A stretch of DNA of 64,000 bases from Sphingomonas albertensis (GTDB taxonomy: Bacteria; Pseudomonadota; Alphaproteobacteria; Sphingomonadales; Sphingomonadaceae). Positions 54,220 through 62,408 of the stretch are shown piece by piece; within the stretch, counting starts at the first letter, position 1, and each line of letters starts with the position of its first letter. Below the pieces are notes generated by a model. It was given only the letters and a program-made list of their open reading frames with translations. It ran no database searches and was not told the origin of the DNA. A program made the position numbers and the translations under genes. The stretch covers positions 1 through 64,000 of the forward strand of contig NZ_JACONT010000010.1 of NCBI RefSeq assembly GCF_014358075.1, given 5' to 3'.

Positions 54220-54552
54220 TCACCCAGTCGTGGACAACTTCATTAAGACGAGGCCGCTGATAATGAGCCCGGTGGCTAGAAGGCGCATCGCGGTCATAGC
54301 CTCGCCAAAGACCATGATGCCGACCACGAACGCGCCAACCGCGCCGATGCCGGTCCAAATTGTGTAAGCTGTTCCCAGCGGCAGAACCCGCATCGCTGAC
54401 GCAAGAAGGCCAAAGCTGACCAACATGCCCAGCCCAGTAATGATGCTTGGCCAGAACCGTGTGAACCCATGAGATTGCTTCATGGCCGAAGCCCAGACAA
54501 TCTCGAACAAACCGGCAAAAACGAGTGCAATCCACGCCACAGCAGTCTCCAT
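54220..54552 (-). CDS. sugE: SMR-family exporter, SugE/Gdx type
   Basis: The product is a 110-residue four-helix small multidrug resistance protein. The essential glutamate lies in AGLFEIVWASAMKQSHGFTRFWPS, whose WASAMKxSxGFTR sequence is typical of the SugE/Gdx branch (guanidinium/H+ antiporters) rather than the polyaromatic-drug EmrE branch. GTAYTIWTGIGAVGAFVVGI is the second signature. The upstream leader contains a CCGGG-ACGG-CCCGG hairpin resembling half of a guanidine-II riboswitch, which supports guanidinium export. Confidence 0.92.
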   Translation of the reverse strand: METAVAWIALVFAGLFEIVWASAMKQSHGFTRFWPSIITGLGMLVSFGLLASAMRVLPLGTAYTIWTGIGAVGAFVVGIMVFGEAMTAMRLLATGLIISGLVLMKLSTTG

Positions 54553-54560
54553 CGGAGCTG

Positions 54561-54596
54561 CCGGGCCGTCCCGGACTTCTACCCCCGTATTGGGGT
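54561..54596 (-). promoter_or_regulatory. Possible guanidine-II (mini-ykkC) riboswitch before sugE
   Basis: Read in the sugE direction, two hairpins lie 9-45 bases before the start codon: ACCCC-AATACG-GGGGT (54581-54596) and CCGGG-ACGG-CCCGG (54561-54574), six bases apart. The second has the ACGR loop that defines mini-ykkC elements. The first contains ACG at the end of a larger loop, so it is a weaker match. Guanidine-II elements consist of two such ACGR hairpins before sugE/emrE genes. Confidence 0.5.
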
Positions 54597-54800
54597 GGGA
54601 ACGTTGTCACCGCATACCTAAATAATTGTAGCATAACGATATTTCAACGGCAGCTAACAGGCACGACGGAGAGTAGCGCCACCATTAGTTTCGTTAATCG
54701 GCAGGAATGGGGCTGGGCGCGTTCGGCGCAGAGCGGTATCGATGCTTCTCCGGAACAACGGTGTAAGGTCGCTTTATACCGTCGTCACCGGGAGAGCTTC

Positions 54801-55802
54801 ATGATCCGCCGTCACATTACCGTACTGCTAGCCAGCGCATTCGTGCTTGCACCCGTTGCCCCTGTCGCCGCCCAGAACACGGTCCGCTCGATCTCGGCGA
54901 CCGACAAGGCGCAGGGCACTCAGGCTCATCCGCAACTGCTCGCGCAGTTCGGTGATGCGTATAAGGGGCCGCAGGCGACATTTGTCGAACGCGTCGGCAA
55001 GCGTGTGGCGGTACAGTCCGGCCTGTCGAATGCGGGCAGCGACTTCACCGTCACCCTGCTGGACTCCCCGGTCGAGAACGCTTTCGCCATCCCGGGCGGG
55101 TACATCTACGTCACCCGTCAGTTGCTCGCACTGATGACCTCGGAGGCGGAACTCGCTTCCGTGATGGGCCATGAGGTAGGCCATGTCGCCGCCCGCCACG
55201 CCGCCTCGCGCAACACGCGTGCGACGATCGGCGGTCTGCTCGCTCGTGGCGTCAGCCTGGCTACGAGAAGCGATCTCGCGACCCGGATCGCCGGGACGGG
55301 CGCGCAGCTGTACACGCTGAAATACGGACGCGATCAGGAATATCAGGCCGATGCTCTTGGCGTCCGCTACATTACCGCTGCGGGCTACTCGCCCTATGCC
55401 TCGGCCGACATCCTGGCGGCGCTCGATGAATCGACCGGGCTGACGGCGCAGGCCAGCGGCACCGCACGGTCTGCGCCGACATGGGCATCGACGCATCCGA
55501 ATGGCGCCGATCGTGTGCAGCGCGCAGAGGCACTGGCGAAGGCCACCGGCAAGCCGGAGCTTGCAACCACCCAGGATACGGCTTTCCTCCGCATGCTCGA
55601 TGGCCTGCCTTACGCCGACGGCAAGGAGGGTCGCAAGGTCATCCGGATCGTCACTGTTGGCGCAAGGGACACGATCGATACGTTGAGCCAGCGCATGGCA
55701 GTAGGCGACAGCAAGCGCGAACGCTTTATTGTCATCAATGGCCTTCCGGCTGACGAGCCGCTGAAGGCCGGGACGCTCGTCAAGCTGGTGGTCGCCGCAT
55801 AG
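54801..55802 (+). CDS. M48-family metalloprotease with LysM-like tail
   Basis: The product is 333 residues. A signal peptide (MIRRHITVLLASAFVLAPVAPVAAQ) leads into a BepA/LoiP-like peptidase: NAFAIPGGYIYVTRQLLALMTSEAELASVMGHEVGHVAARH, with zinc site HEVGH at 124-128 and the third ligand in EYQADALGVRYITAAGY. A C-terminal module (IRIVTVGARDTIDTLSQRMAVGDSKRERFIVINGL) looks like a degenerate LysM domain, as in other M48 proteins with peptidoglycan-targeting tails. It should act in the periplasm on misfolded envelope proteins. The ribosome site is GGGAGAG. Confidence 0.9.
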   Translation: MIRRHITVLLASAFVLAPVAPVAAQNTVRSISATDKAQGTQAHPQLLAQFGDAYKGPQATFVERVGKRVAVQSGLSNAGSDFTVTLLDSPVENAFAIPGGYIYVTRQLLALMTSEAELASVMGHEVGHVAARHAASRNTRATIGGLLARGVSLATRSDLATRIAGTGAQLYTLKYGRDQEYQADALGVRYITAAGYSPYASADILAALDESTGLTAQASGTARSAPTWASTHPNGADRVQRAEALAKATGKPELATTQDTAFLRMLDGLPYADGKEGRKVIRIVTVGARDTIDTLSQRMAVGDSKRERFIVINGLPADEPLKAGTLVKLVVAA

Positions 55803-55882
55803 AACCGCTGCCGTAGGAAGCCGACCGGCCCTGCTGCGGCGATGTCATTGGCAAATTCTGACTGCGACCCTAACGTCCGCCG

Positions 55883-56494
55883 ATGTTCATTCTCTACGCC
55901 CTGATGCTCGCGGCGATGCTCCAGCAGACCCCCGCGAAGACCGACCCTGCTGATGTTTCCGAGATAGATGCCATTAGCTGCCGCCTGGACGTCCCCAGTT
56001 ACATGCGCTTCGCCATGGCGATCGATGGCGATGAACAGCTCGCGCGGACGCGGGGATGGAAGAAGATCGTCTCGCCTAATTCGTTCATGGCCGAATATGA
56101 TCTGCCGAAGCCGATTACCGTCGCGGGGGCATACAGCACGCGCCGGATCGGCTTTACCGGTGACTCCATCCTTGCGGTGCTCGACGTCGCGGACCCTGCC
56201 ATCGTGGCGCGCGCCGAGAAGATCGACAACAGCATGTCGGCCCGACCGATGATCGACGCGATGGTGGCCTCGGGTAAAGTGACCCGCGCCCAGGCGGAAG
56301 CCGAGTTCCCCTTTCGCAAGTTCCTGGGCGAGCGGATCATGACCGACGTCACCGAACCCGCGGGCAAGGACGGCTATGGCAGCCACATGGTAGTTGCCCG
56401 AACGATCTCCAACGTCACCACGCACCCCGGCAAGACACTCTACGGCTGCGCATATCGGTTCGATATGCTGGACAAGGATGGGACATCGCTGTGA
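55883..56494 (+). CDS. Exported protein of unknown function
   Basis: The product is 203 residues with a short hydrophobic leader (MFILYALMLAAMLQQ). The mature part has ISCRLDVPSYMRFAMAIDGDEQLARTRGWKKIVSPNSFMAEYDLPKPITVAGAYSTRRIGFTGDSILAVLD and ends TLYGCAYRFDMLDKDG. Two cysteines again bracket the domain. No family recognised. Its stop overlaps the next gene's GTG start by four bases, so the two are coupled. Confidence 0.75.
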   Translation: MFILYALMLAAMLQQTPAKTDPADVSEIDAISCRLDVPSYMRFAMAIDGDEQLARTRGWKKIVSPNSFMAEYDLPKPITVAGAYSTRRIGFTGDSILAVLDVADPAIVARAEKIDNSMSARPMIDAMVASGKVTRAQAEAEFPFRKFLGERIMTDVTEPAGKDGYGSHMVVARTISNVTTHPGKTLYGCAYRFDMLDKDGTSL

Positions 56495-57900
56495 GACGGA
56501 ATTGGCACCGCGCGATCGTCGTCTCGCTGGCACTGGTCGCGCCGCTGCCGGCGGTTGCGCAACCCTCCGGCATGGATAGCTTCATCGGTACGCTGTCGAT
56601 CGAGCGAGGCGAGGTCATCCTCACGCGGTGCGATCTGGCGGCGTCGCGCTACCTGCTGCGCGATGTGCCGGGAGCTCAGGCGGTCGCCCGCTATCGCAAG
56701 GATGGCCGGCGCGCGTCTGCCGACGTGATGGGCAGCTATAGCGAGGAGGGTGATCGTAACGTCCTGACCGTTGCCGAGTTTCTCGACTATCAACCGGGCA
56801 AGTCGTGTCACCTGAGCGACGCACTGGATGCGCTCGCTCCCGCCGATTCCTCCTCGACGCAGGGCACGCCTGCCGACGGCCATGCTACACCTGCCGCGCT
56901 CGTTGGCCATTATTACCTCATGGGTGTGATGGAGACCGGATCCGAGCTGTTGCTGCGGCCAGACGGCCAGTTCGACTGGGCGTTGAGTTACGGTGCGCTG
57001 GACCAGGAGGCGCAGGGTATGTGGCACGTCGAGCGCGACAACGTCGTGCTCGTGGCGTCCGCACCAAGCGCGCAGAAGCCACTCTTCTCCTACTTGTCCA
57101 CCGCGCCGTGGGATGAGGAGACCGAAGACGAACGTCAGCAGCATCAGCGCAGCCAGATCGAGGCCGGGATCCGCACCCGGTGCCCGATCTTCCCCGAACC
57201 ATTTGTCTCCGCGACGCCTTTGATGACCGCCGACAATGCCCCCGCGCCGTCCGCGACGATCCTTCAACAGCGCGCCGCCACGGCATTGCGCGCTGCGAAC
57301 GCTGCCAGGACGAATGCGGAGCTCCTGGCTGCTCGACTGATGTCAGATGCTCCGCCGACTAGCGCAAAGCCCGCTGCCCCGCAGGTGCGACAGGCATTGT
57401 CCGATTGGCAGGATGCGCGCGCGCGGGCGATCGAGACCGCACGTGCGGCGGGCTTGCCGGAACCCACGCTAGCCGATCCGACACTGCCCGCCGCGTGCAC
57501 TATCCCGCCAGCCGACGCGGGCGAAAGCGGTACTCCGCGCCCCTCCCCCGGTCTGGCGATCAGGATTTTCGATCCCGCGTCGGACCTGCCCGCGCGCAAT
57601 CTCCCCGTCACGCTGCACTTTGCGAACGGCACTAAGGAGAAGCTGGTCACCGGCAGGAGCGGCTTCGCGTTCGCCCCGCGCGGCACAACGACGAAGGCCG
57701 TCAGCCTTACCGTTCACACCGAGGCGCCGATCGCGGGTGACACGACGATCACCTTCGCACCGCTTCAACACGGGATCGTCCGGATCGGCTTCGATCGGCA
57801 GCAACTGATGGCGCGGCCGTTCGACACGTTGCGCCTGCGCATCGCGGGCACCGCGCTGGTTATCGAGGGCGCCAAGGGACGGTACGAGCGCCAGCCGTAG
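56491..57900 (+). CDS. Large exported protein of unknown function
   Basis: The product is 469 residues from a GTG overlapping the upstream stop (GTGA). A signal peptide (RRNWHRAIVVSLALVAPLPAVAQ) is followed by SFIGTLSIERGEVILTRCDLAASRYLLRD. A repeated-type module comes next: LVGHYYLMGVMETGSELLLRPDGQFDWALSYGALDQEAQGMWHVERDNVVLVA, a small beta-sheet with a 'G-Y---g--e-gseL-L--dG-f---l-yGa-d----G-W' pattern I have seen in sphingomonad secreted proteins. An Ala-rich coiled segment (about 255-325) follows, then a C-terminal beta domain (LAIRIFDPASDLPARNLPVTLHFANGTKEKLVTGRSGFAF). Function unknown. Confidence 0.78.
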   Translation: MRRNWHRAIVVSLALVAPLPAVAQPSGMDSFIGTLSIERGEVILTRCDLAASRYLLRDVPGAQAVARYRKDGRRASADVMGSYSEEGDRNVLTVAEFLDYQPGKSCHLSDALDALAPADSSSTQGTPADGHATPAALVGHYYLMGVMETGSELLLRPDGQFDWALSYGALDQEAQGMWHVERDNVVLVASAPSAQKPLFSYLSTAPWDEETEDERQQHQRSQIEAGIRTRCPIFPEPFVSATPLMTADNAPAPSATILQQRAATALRAANAARTNAELLAARLMSDAPPTSAKPAAPQVRQALSDWQDARARAIETARAAGLPEPTLADPTLPAACTIPPADAGESGTPRPSPGLAIRIFDPASDLPARNLPVTLHFANGTKEKLVTGRSGFAFAPRGTTTKAVSLTVHTEAPIAGDTTITFAPLQHGIVRIGFDRQQLMARPFDTLRLRIAGTALVIEGAKGRYERQP

Positions 57901-57935
57901 AGCAGGATGGCGGTGAATTGACCCGTGCCTATCTC

Positions 57936-57958
57936 GGTTCGTGCTGAGCCTGTCGAAG
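57936..57958. repeat. Sphingomonad/Caulobacter-type intergenic repeat
   Basis: GGTTCGTGCTGAGCCTGTCGAAG is close to the GTTCGTGCTGAGCTTGTCGAAG repeat scattered between genes in many alphaproteobacteria. It lies between converging genes. Confidence 0.6.
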
Positions 57959-58053
57959 ATAGCGGAAACAACGCTTTTAACGCCTCGCAACGTTGCAAAG
58001 CGGCAGGATCTCCACTCCATGTTCAACCCGCATGGCCGACGATTTGAACGGGC

Positions 58054-58194
58054 TTATGTCGTCGACTCGGATCGGGCTATTGGGGTCGGTACATAGAACG
58101 GACCCAGAGATATGCTAAGCGCCAACCGCTCTGCGCAGGCGGCGCAGAACACCTGCTTGTCGTGCAGTCGTGATTGCGACTGGGTTTTTTCCAT
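58054..58194 (-). CDS. Small CxxC protein
   Basis: A 46-residue open frame begins MEKTQSQSRLHDKQ, followed by VFCAACAERLALSISLGPFYVPTPIARSES. The CAAC pair could bind metal or form a disulfide. The KTQS...FCAAC(A)xRxAL block is repeated, at the same length and with mostly third-position differences in the FCAACA part, at 37542-37613. That argues the frame is real. No signal peptide or membrane helix is seen. Function unknown; a regulatory peptide or toxin-antitoxin part cannot be told apart. Confidence 0.5.
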   Translation of the reverse strand: MEKTQSQSRLHDKQVFCAACAERLALSISLGPFYVPTPIARSESTT

Positions 58195-58240
58195 ATTGAC
58201 CGCTGAGGACACTCCGCGCAGGCCCATGTCGAGCCGACAG

Positions 58241-59797
58241 CTAAGCTGTTGCTTCCAGCTCGCGTAAGCTGCGGCCGCGCGTCTCTCTACCTGAGCGTCC
58301 GATCAGTACCGCTGACAGCGTCATTGGTACAATTAGCGCGATTGCCGCGCCCCCCATCGTCGGGATCAGCCCAGCGAAGGCGCCCAGCTGGACAGCAACG
58401 CCACCAAATTTGCTACTCCCCGCGATAAGCCCGGTGGCACGCCCACGGACGCGTAATGCGTAGTTTTCGGCTGCATAGGGAAGTAGCACGGCGATCAATC
58501 CGTTTGTGCCAACCACCAGCAACGCGATCACAGCGATGAGCAGTGGTGGCCAAGCCAGCGTAGGCGCCGGCAGTAGGGCTCCGGCAAGCCCGGCGAGTGT
58601 GAGAAGCACAGTGCCGATCAGGGTGCGCTTGCTGCTCCACCGGCTGTAAAGGAAGGCCGCGATCATGATCGTGGGCAGGGCAACAAGTGCTGAGCTTGCG
58701 ATGATGCCGCTCGCAATCTCGGCACTGAAGCCTCGATCCTGGAGATCGGAAGGCAACCATAGCAGCAAGCCGAAGTTGACGAAGCTCCAAGACAGGGCCG
58801 TGATCACCAGGGCGATAGTCAACTCGCGGTGGTGAGCCGCGGCGCTGCCAGCGTCCGCTGGCGCTGCTTGTGGCGCACGCCTGACGATTCCGAACTTTCG
58901 AGCCATGTCAGCTAGTTCGGCGTCCATACCCCGTTCCAACAGAAATCGCGGGGACTCAGGTATCCACCTTGCCATCGCAAGCAGCAGCAAACCGGTGGGA
59001 AAGCCCTGCAGCCACAAGCTACGCCAGCCGAACAGGGGCTCGAACAGATGCGCTGCACCGCTAGCTGCGAGGTAGCCACCGACCAGTCCCGTACCACCAA
59101 CCAGCACAAGGACCCAGCTTCTGTGCCGCGGAGGCATGATCTCTGCCAACAGCGTGTAGACGACGGGCAGCATGCCGCCAGCCGAGCACCCCATCAGAAA
59201 ACACATGACCAGGTTCCAGCTATAGGAAGGCATGGCTCCGCAGATGGAGGTCGAGACGAACAGGATCGTGGACAACAGGATCGACACACGCCGACCGTAG
59301 ATGTCCGCAAGCCACCCCCACAAGAACGAGCCAACTGTGGTCCCCGTAAGGGCAACGAACGGAAGCAGGGCAACGGTCGATTTGGCGAGCCCATACTCGC
59401 CCCGCATGCCGGGAAGCACAAAGCCGAGCGTTGCTGGCTTCATCGTGTCGATGATGAGCCCAAGGGTAAGCACCAGCAGAACGGCAGCATGCGAGCGCGT
59501 CAGAGGGGTATCATCGGGCGCTTCATATGCGACGCCAACCCCTGCCCTGTGATCAGGCCGTTTCTTGGGTAAAGCGCCAAATATAGCTGCCGGCACGCCG
59601 ACGCCGATTAGCGCCATGCCCAGGTACATCCATCCGTCCATCGGCATACCCGACAGGTGATTGCCCATCGTATGGGCCATCGCGAGCATTGGTAAGTGAA
59701 GGGCCACCCCAACGCTGATCGCCGCACAGCCTGCCCAGAAGAGCGGCCAGCGCTCGCCGACCACCGAGTTTCCGCGGCTGCTACTGCCATTCGCCAT
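58241..59797 (-). CDS. MFS transporter, metabolite:H+ symporter type
   Basis: The product is a 518-residue major facilitator with twelve or more membrane helices. Signatures include GWLADIYGRRVSI (loop 2-3, D-x-x-GRR) and WIPESPRFLLERG after helix 6, the sugar-porter/SV2-like set, with PSYSWNLVMCFLMGCSAGGMLPVVYTLLAEIMPPRHRSW in between. An extra pair of N-terminal helices (GERWPLFWAGCAAISVGVAL) precedes the canonical twelve. Substrates in this group include aromatic acids, niacin and other organic acids. A GGGGGG ribosome site precedes the ATG. Confidence 0.85.
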   Translation of the reverse strand: MANGSSSRGNSVVGERWPLFWAGCAAISVGVALHLPMLAMAHTMGNHLSGMPMDGWMYLGMALIGVGVPAAIFGALPKKRPDHRAGVGVAYEAPDDTPLTRSHAAVLLVLTLGLIIDTMKPATLGFVLPGMRGEYGLAKSTVALLPFVALTGTTVGSFLWGWLADIYGRRVSILLSTILFVSTSICGAMPSYSWNLVMCFLMGCSAGGMLPVVYTLLAEIMPPRHRSWVLVLVGGTGLVGGYLAASGAAHLFEPLFGWRSLWLQGFPTGLLLLAMARWIPESPRFLLERGMDAELADMARKFGIVRRAPQAAPADAGSAAAHHRELTIALVITALSWSFVNFGLLLWLPSDLQDRGFSAEIASGIIASSALVALPTIMIAAFLYSRWSSKRTLIGTVLLTLAGLAGALLPAPTLAWPPLLIAVIALLVVGTNGLIAVLLPYAAENYALRVRGRATGLIAGSSKFGGVAVQLGAFAGLIPTMGGAAIALIVPMTLSAVLIGRSGRETRGRSLRELEATA

Positions 59798-60076
59798 TCA
59801 TTTCCCCCCACCAGCAGTAGCGACATACGCCGCACGGCTTGCCTGCCGCAAGCAGAGTACCTGCCGGCGGGCACGTTGCGGCTCATGGCTTGGCGAATGG
59901 CCTTCAGGCTTGCGGATCGCCAAACTGAGTGTCCAGAAGCAAGTGTTTTCGACCGATCCCTTTTTCCGATCGGCGTTATGTTTTGGAAAGAAAAGTGCGG
60001 CAGTTTGAGTGCCGACTACAGTAATTATCAAACAGTGAAACAGCTTGATCACCGGGAGCCATGTCCTATCTAGAAA
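59798..60076. promoter_or_regulatory. Intergenic with promoter for the terC leader
   Basis: No gene is recognised here. At the right end TTGATC (60045-60050), a 16-base spacer and TATCTA (60067-60072) form a sigma-70-like promoter, followed four bases later by the conserved leader element. The same geometry recurs at 63894-63921. Confidence 0.6.
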
Positions 60077-60147
60077 GAGCGGGCCGGGCCCCTCTGACAG
60101 TTTCCCTCGGGTTATTGTGATGTCGGACCGCATCGGGTTATCTCGAT
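60077..60147 (+). ncRNA. Conserved leader/sRNA element, copy 1
   Basis: A 20-base block (GAGCGGGCCGGGCCCCTCTG) and a 31-base block (60117-60147, starting GTGATGTCGGACC and ending with a hairpin ATCGG-GTTATC-TCGAT) flank a 20-base variable centre. Both blocks are identical in copy 2 (63926-63996), whose centre has the same length but another sequence. GCGGGCCG in block one can pair with CGGACCGC in block two (one G-A mismatch), closing the centre. A promoter lies four bases upstream and terC begins 288 bases downstream. I infer a structured leader or small RNA; it does not match riboswitch classes I know. Confidence 0.6.
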
Positions 60148-60224
60148 ATAGGCCTGGCCGCTTTGCCTCCTGTCGTCGTTGATGATCCGAGCTTTCGATC
60201 ACCGATTGAAAAGAGGCTCTGAGC

Positions 60225-60329
60225 ATGGAAACGAACAGATCGGCACAGCTCCATCAGCAGTTGGACGAGCACGCGCGTATCGCGATGGCGCGCCGAACCC
60301 CGACTTCTCCAATTGTGCTGCAATTGTAG
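60225..60329 (+). CDS. Possible 34-residue leader peptide before terC
   Basis: ATG follows AAGAGGCTCTGAGC and opens a 34-codon frame, METNRSAQLHQQLDEHARIA continuing to PIVLQL and TAG. It lies between the conserved RNA element and terC on the same strand. The composition (Gln/His/Arg-rich helix) is protein-like, but the length is too short to be sure. It could be a regulatory upstream peptide or an independent small protein. Confidence 0.35.
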   Translation: METNRSAQLHQQLDEHARIAMARRTPTSPIVLQL

Positions 60330-60435
60330 CGCTTTGAGTTGGGTCTGAGAGGCCGCTTGTGCCCACCACACGCGAGATACCGGCCCTCCTGACCGCTGAT
60401 CTCGCCCCACGCCACCATGTTTGTTAGAGGTTCCC

Positions 60436-61413
60436 ATGCCTGAGCTGCTCTCCTTGTTATTCCTTGGTACCCCTGTCTGGATGTGGCTGGCATTTCTCGG
60501 CATCGTCGCAACATTGCTGATCCTCGATCTGGGTGTCTTGCACCGCGGACAACGGGAAATCGGAGTACGCGAGAGTCTTGCATTGTCAGCAGGTTACATC
60601 ACGCTGGGACTGGCGTTCGGCGGGTGGATTTGGTGGTATATCGGGCCTACTGCTGGCCTCAACTACGTGACGGGCTTCGTCATCGAGAAGAGTCTCGCCA
60701 TGGATAACGTGTTCATCATCGCCATGATCTTCGGCTACTTCGCCATCCCAGGCATCCATCAGCACCGCGTACTGTTCTGGGGCATCCTAGGTGTCATTGT
60801 CCTGCGTGCAGTGATGATCGGTTTTGGCGCGGCATTGGTCGATCGGTTCGAATGGGTATTGTACGTCTTTGCTGCCTTCCTGGTTTTCACCGGTATCAAG
60901 ATGTGGCTGACTGCCGACACGGAATATGACGTAGCCAGTTCGCCCGTTTTACGCTGGATTCGCCAGCGCATGCCGGTTACCGACCAACTTCACGGGGAAC
61001 GTTTCTGGGTAAAAGAGCAGGACCCGGCGACTGGGCGCATGCGCCGGATCGCTACGCCGTTGCTACTGGCTCTGGTCATGATCGAATGCGCTGACGTCAT
61101 TTTTGCGGTCGATTCTGTACCGGCTATCTTCGCGATCACAACGGATCCATTTATCGTCTACACGTCGAACATCTTTGCTATCCTTGGGTTACGCGCACTC
61201 TATTTTGCGCTCGCCGCAATGGTCGACCGGTTCCATTACCTGAAATACGCCTTAGCCGCGTTGCTGGTGTTTATCGGCTCGAAAATTTTCGTTGCCGACA
61301 TGTTCGGGCTCGCCAAATTCCCGCCCGCAGCGTCGTTGGCGGTAACCTTTGCGATACTGGGTTGCGGCGTCGGCTGGTCCCTGTGGAAAACGCGAGCGGC
61401 TGCTTCGGCCTGA
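60436..61413 (+). CDS. TerC/Alx-family membrane protein
   Basis: The product is a 325-residue integral membrane protein with about nine helices. Both family signatures are present: GFVIEKSLAMDNVFIIAMIFGYFAIP (near residue 75) and LVMIECADVIFAVDSVPAIFAITTDPFIVYTSNIFAILGLRALYF (near 215). Their acidic residues in membrane helices suit metal-ion (manganese/calcium) transport. A predicted loop (residues about 165-200) lies in the cytoplasm. ATG at 60436 follows AGAGG; a TTG five codons earlier is possible. The upstream 360 bases hold a conserved RNA-like element. Confidence 0.93.
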   Translation: MPELLSLLFLGTPVWMWLAFLGIVATLLILDLGVLHRGQREIGVRESLALSAGYITLGLAFGGWIWWYIGPTAGLNYVTGFVIEKSLAMDNVFIIAMIFGYFAIPGIHQHRVLFWGILGVIVLRAVMIGFGAALVDRFEWVLYVFAAFLVFTGIKMWLTADTEYDVASSPVLRWIRQRMPVTDQLHGERFWVKEQDPATGRMRRIATPLLLALVMIECADVIFAVDSVPAIFAITTDPFIVYTSNIFAILGLRALYFALAAMVDRFHYLKYALAALLVFIGSKIFVADMFGLAKFPPAASLAVTFAILGCGVGWSLWKTRAAASA

Positions 61414-61574
61414 GTTTGAACGCGTCCGCCGGCATTGAAAGCGGACCGGTCATAAGCTGTGGGTATAGCCGTACTCCATTTACCGAGACTGGCGTTTACG
61501 ACGCACAGGGATAAGGTGGCTGCTGATTATGACCGTCCGGCCGTCCACCAACATGGTCAAAAAAAGGGATCAAG

Positions 61575-62408
61575 ATGCGCGCCGTTTTAGCCATCATCGC
61601 GCTAGTCTCTGCTCAACCTTGCTTCGCGCAAACTGACCCGAGGCCAGGCCCGCCTGCAGGTAGGCCTTTGGAGGCAGGCACTGCCGGATGGAGCATTACC
61701 GTTGGCGTCGCGTCAGTCCTCAGTCCTGCATGGCAAGGCTCGCGAGACATGGCCTTGTCGATTTTTCCCGACTTGCGGCTCAACTACAAGGACGTGATCT
61801 TTGCCTCGATTCCTGACGGTTTGGGCTGGAATGTGGTGAACCACGACGGGTGGAAGGCAGGACCTCTGGCCAAACTCCGCTTCGGGCGGGATGAGGAGCG
61901 CGGGGGATCGCCGTTCCTCATTACAGGCGGGAGTGACGCGCTACGCGGCCTCGGCGACGTAGATGCAGCTGTTGAGGTGGGAGGCTTTATCGAGAAACGG
62001 GCTGGGCCATGGCGTGGACGGATCGAGGTTCGTCGCGGCTTCGGCGGACATGACGGCGTTGTCGCCGACGGGTCAGTTGCTTACCAAGCGCGCCGGGGAC
62101 GGACCATCATCAACGTCGGGCCTCGCGCAACGCTGGCAAGCCGCGAGTATATCGAGACGTATTTCGGCATCGATGCGGTCCAGTCGCAACGGTCCGGGCT
62201 TAGACCGTATTCTGCGTCAGGCGGACTATTGTCCTACGGTGTAGGCGGTACCGTAATTCGTCCCCTGAGCCGGCGAAGCGCCGTCACGCTTTTCACTGGC
62301 CTGGATCAACTAGGTCAGAACGCAGGCGATTCACCTCTCGTCCGCGAACGTGGGCGCCGGACCCAATTCACCCTAGGTCTCGGCTACGGATTTAGGTTCA
62401 ACCTCTAA
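61575..62408 (+). CDS. MipA/OmpV-family outer-membrane protein
   Basis: The product is 277 residues with a signal peptide (MRAVLAIIALVSAQPCFAQ). WSITVGVASVLSPAWQGSRDMALSIFPDLRLNYKDVIFASIPDGLGWNVV at the N-terminus of the mature chain, then GWKAGPLAKLRFGRDE and a C-terminal FTLGLGYGFRFNL, are characteristic of MipA/OmpV barrels. MipA scaffolds peptidoglycan enzymes in E. coli; OmpV-like proteins are small porin-like barrels. It converges with the following gene, and their ends overlap by 11 bases. Confidence 0.9.
   Translation: MRAVLAIIALVSAQPCFAQTDPRPGPPAGRPLEAGTAGWSITVGVASVLSPAWQGSRDMALSIFPDLRLNYKDVIFASIPDGLGWNVVNHDGWKAGPLAKLRFGRDEERGGSPFLITGGSDALRGLGDVDAAVEVGGFIEKRAGPWRGRIEVRRGFGGHDGVVADGSVAYQARRGRTIINVGPRATLASREYIETYFGIDAVQSQRSGLRPYSASGGLLSYGVGGTVIRPLSRRSAVTLFTGLDQLGQNAGDSPLVRERGRRTQFTLGLGYGFRFNL

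Noticed and set aside
60077..60435. yybP-ykoY manganese riboswitch before terC
   Set aside because: The conserved GGGGAGUAG-type core and matching loop are not found; the element here has a different conserved sequence.
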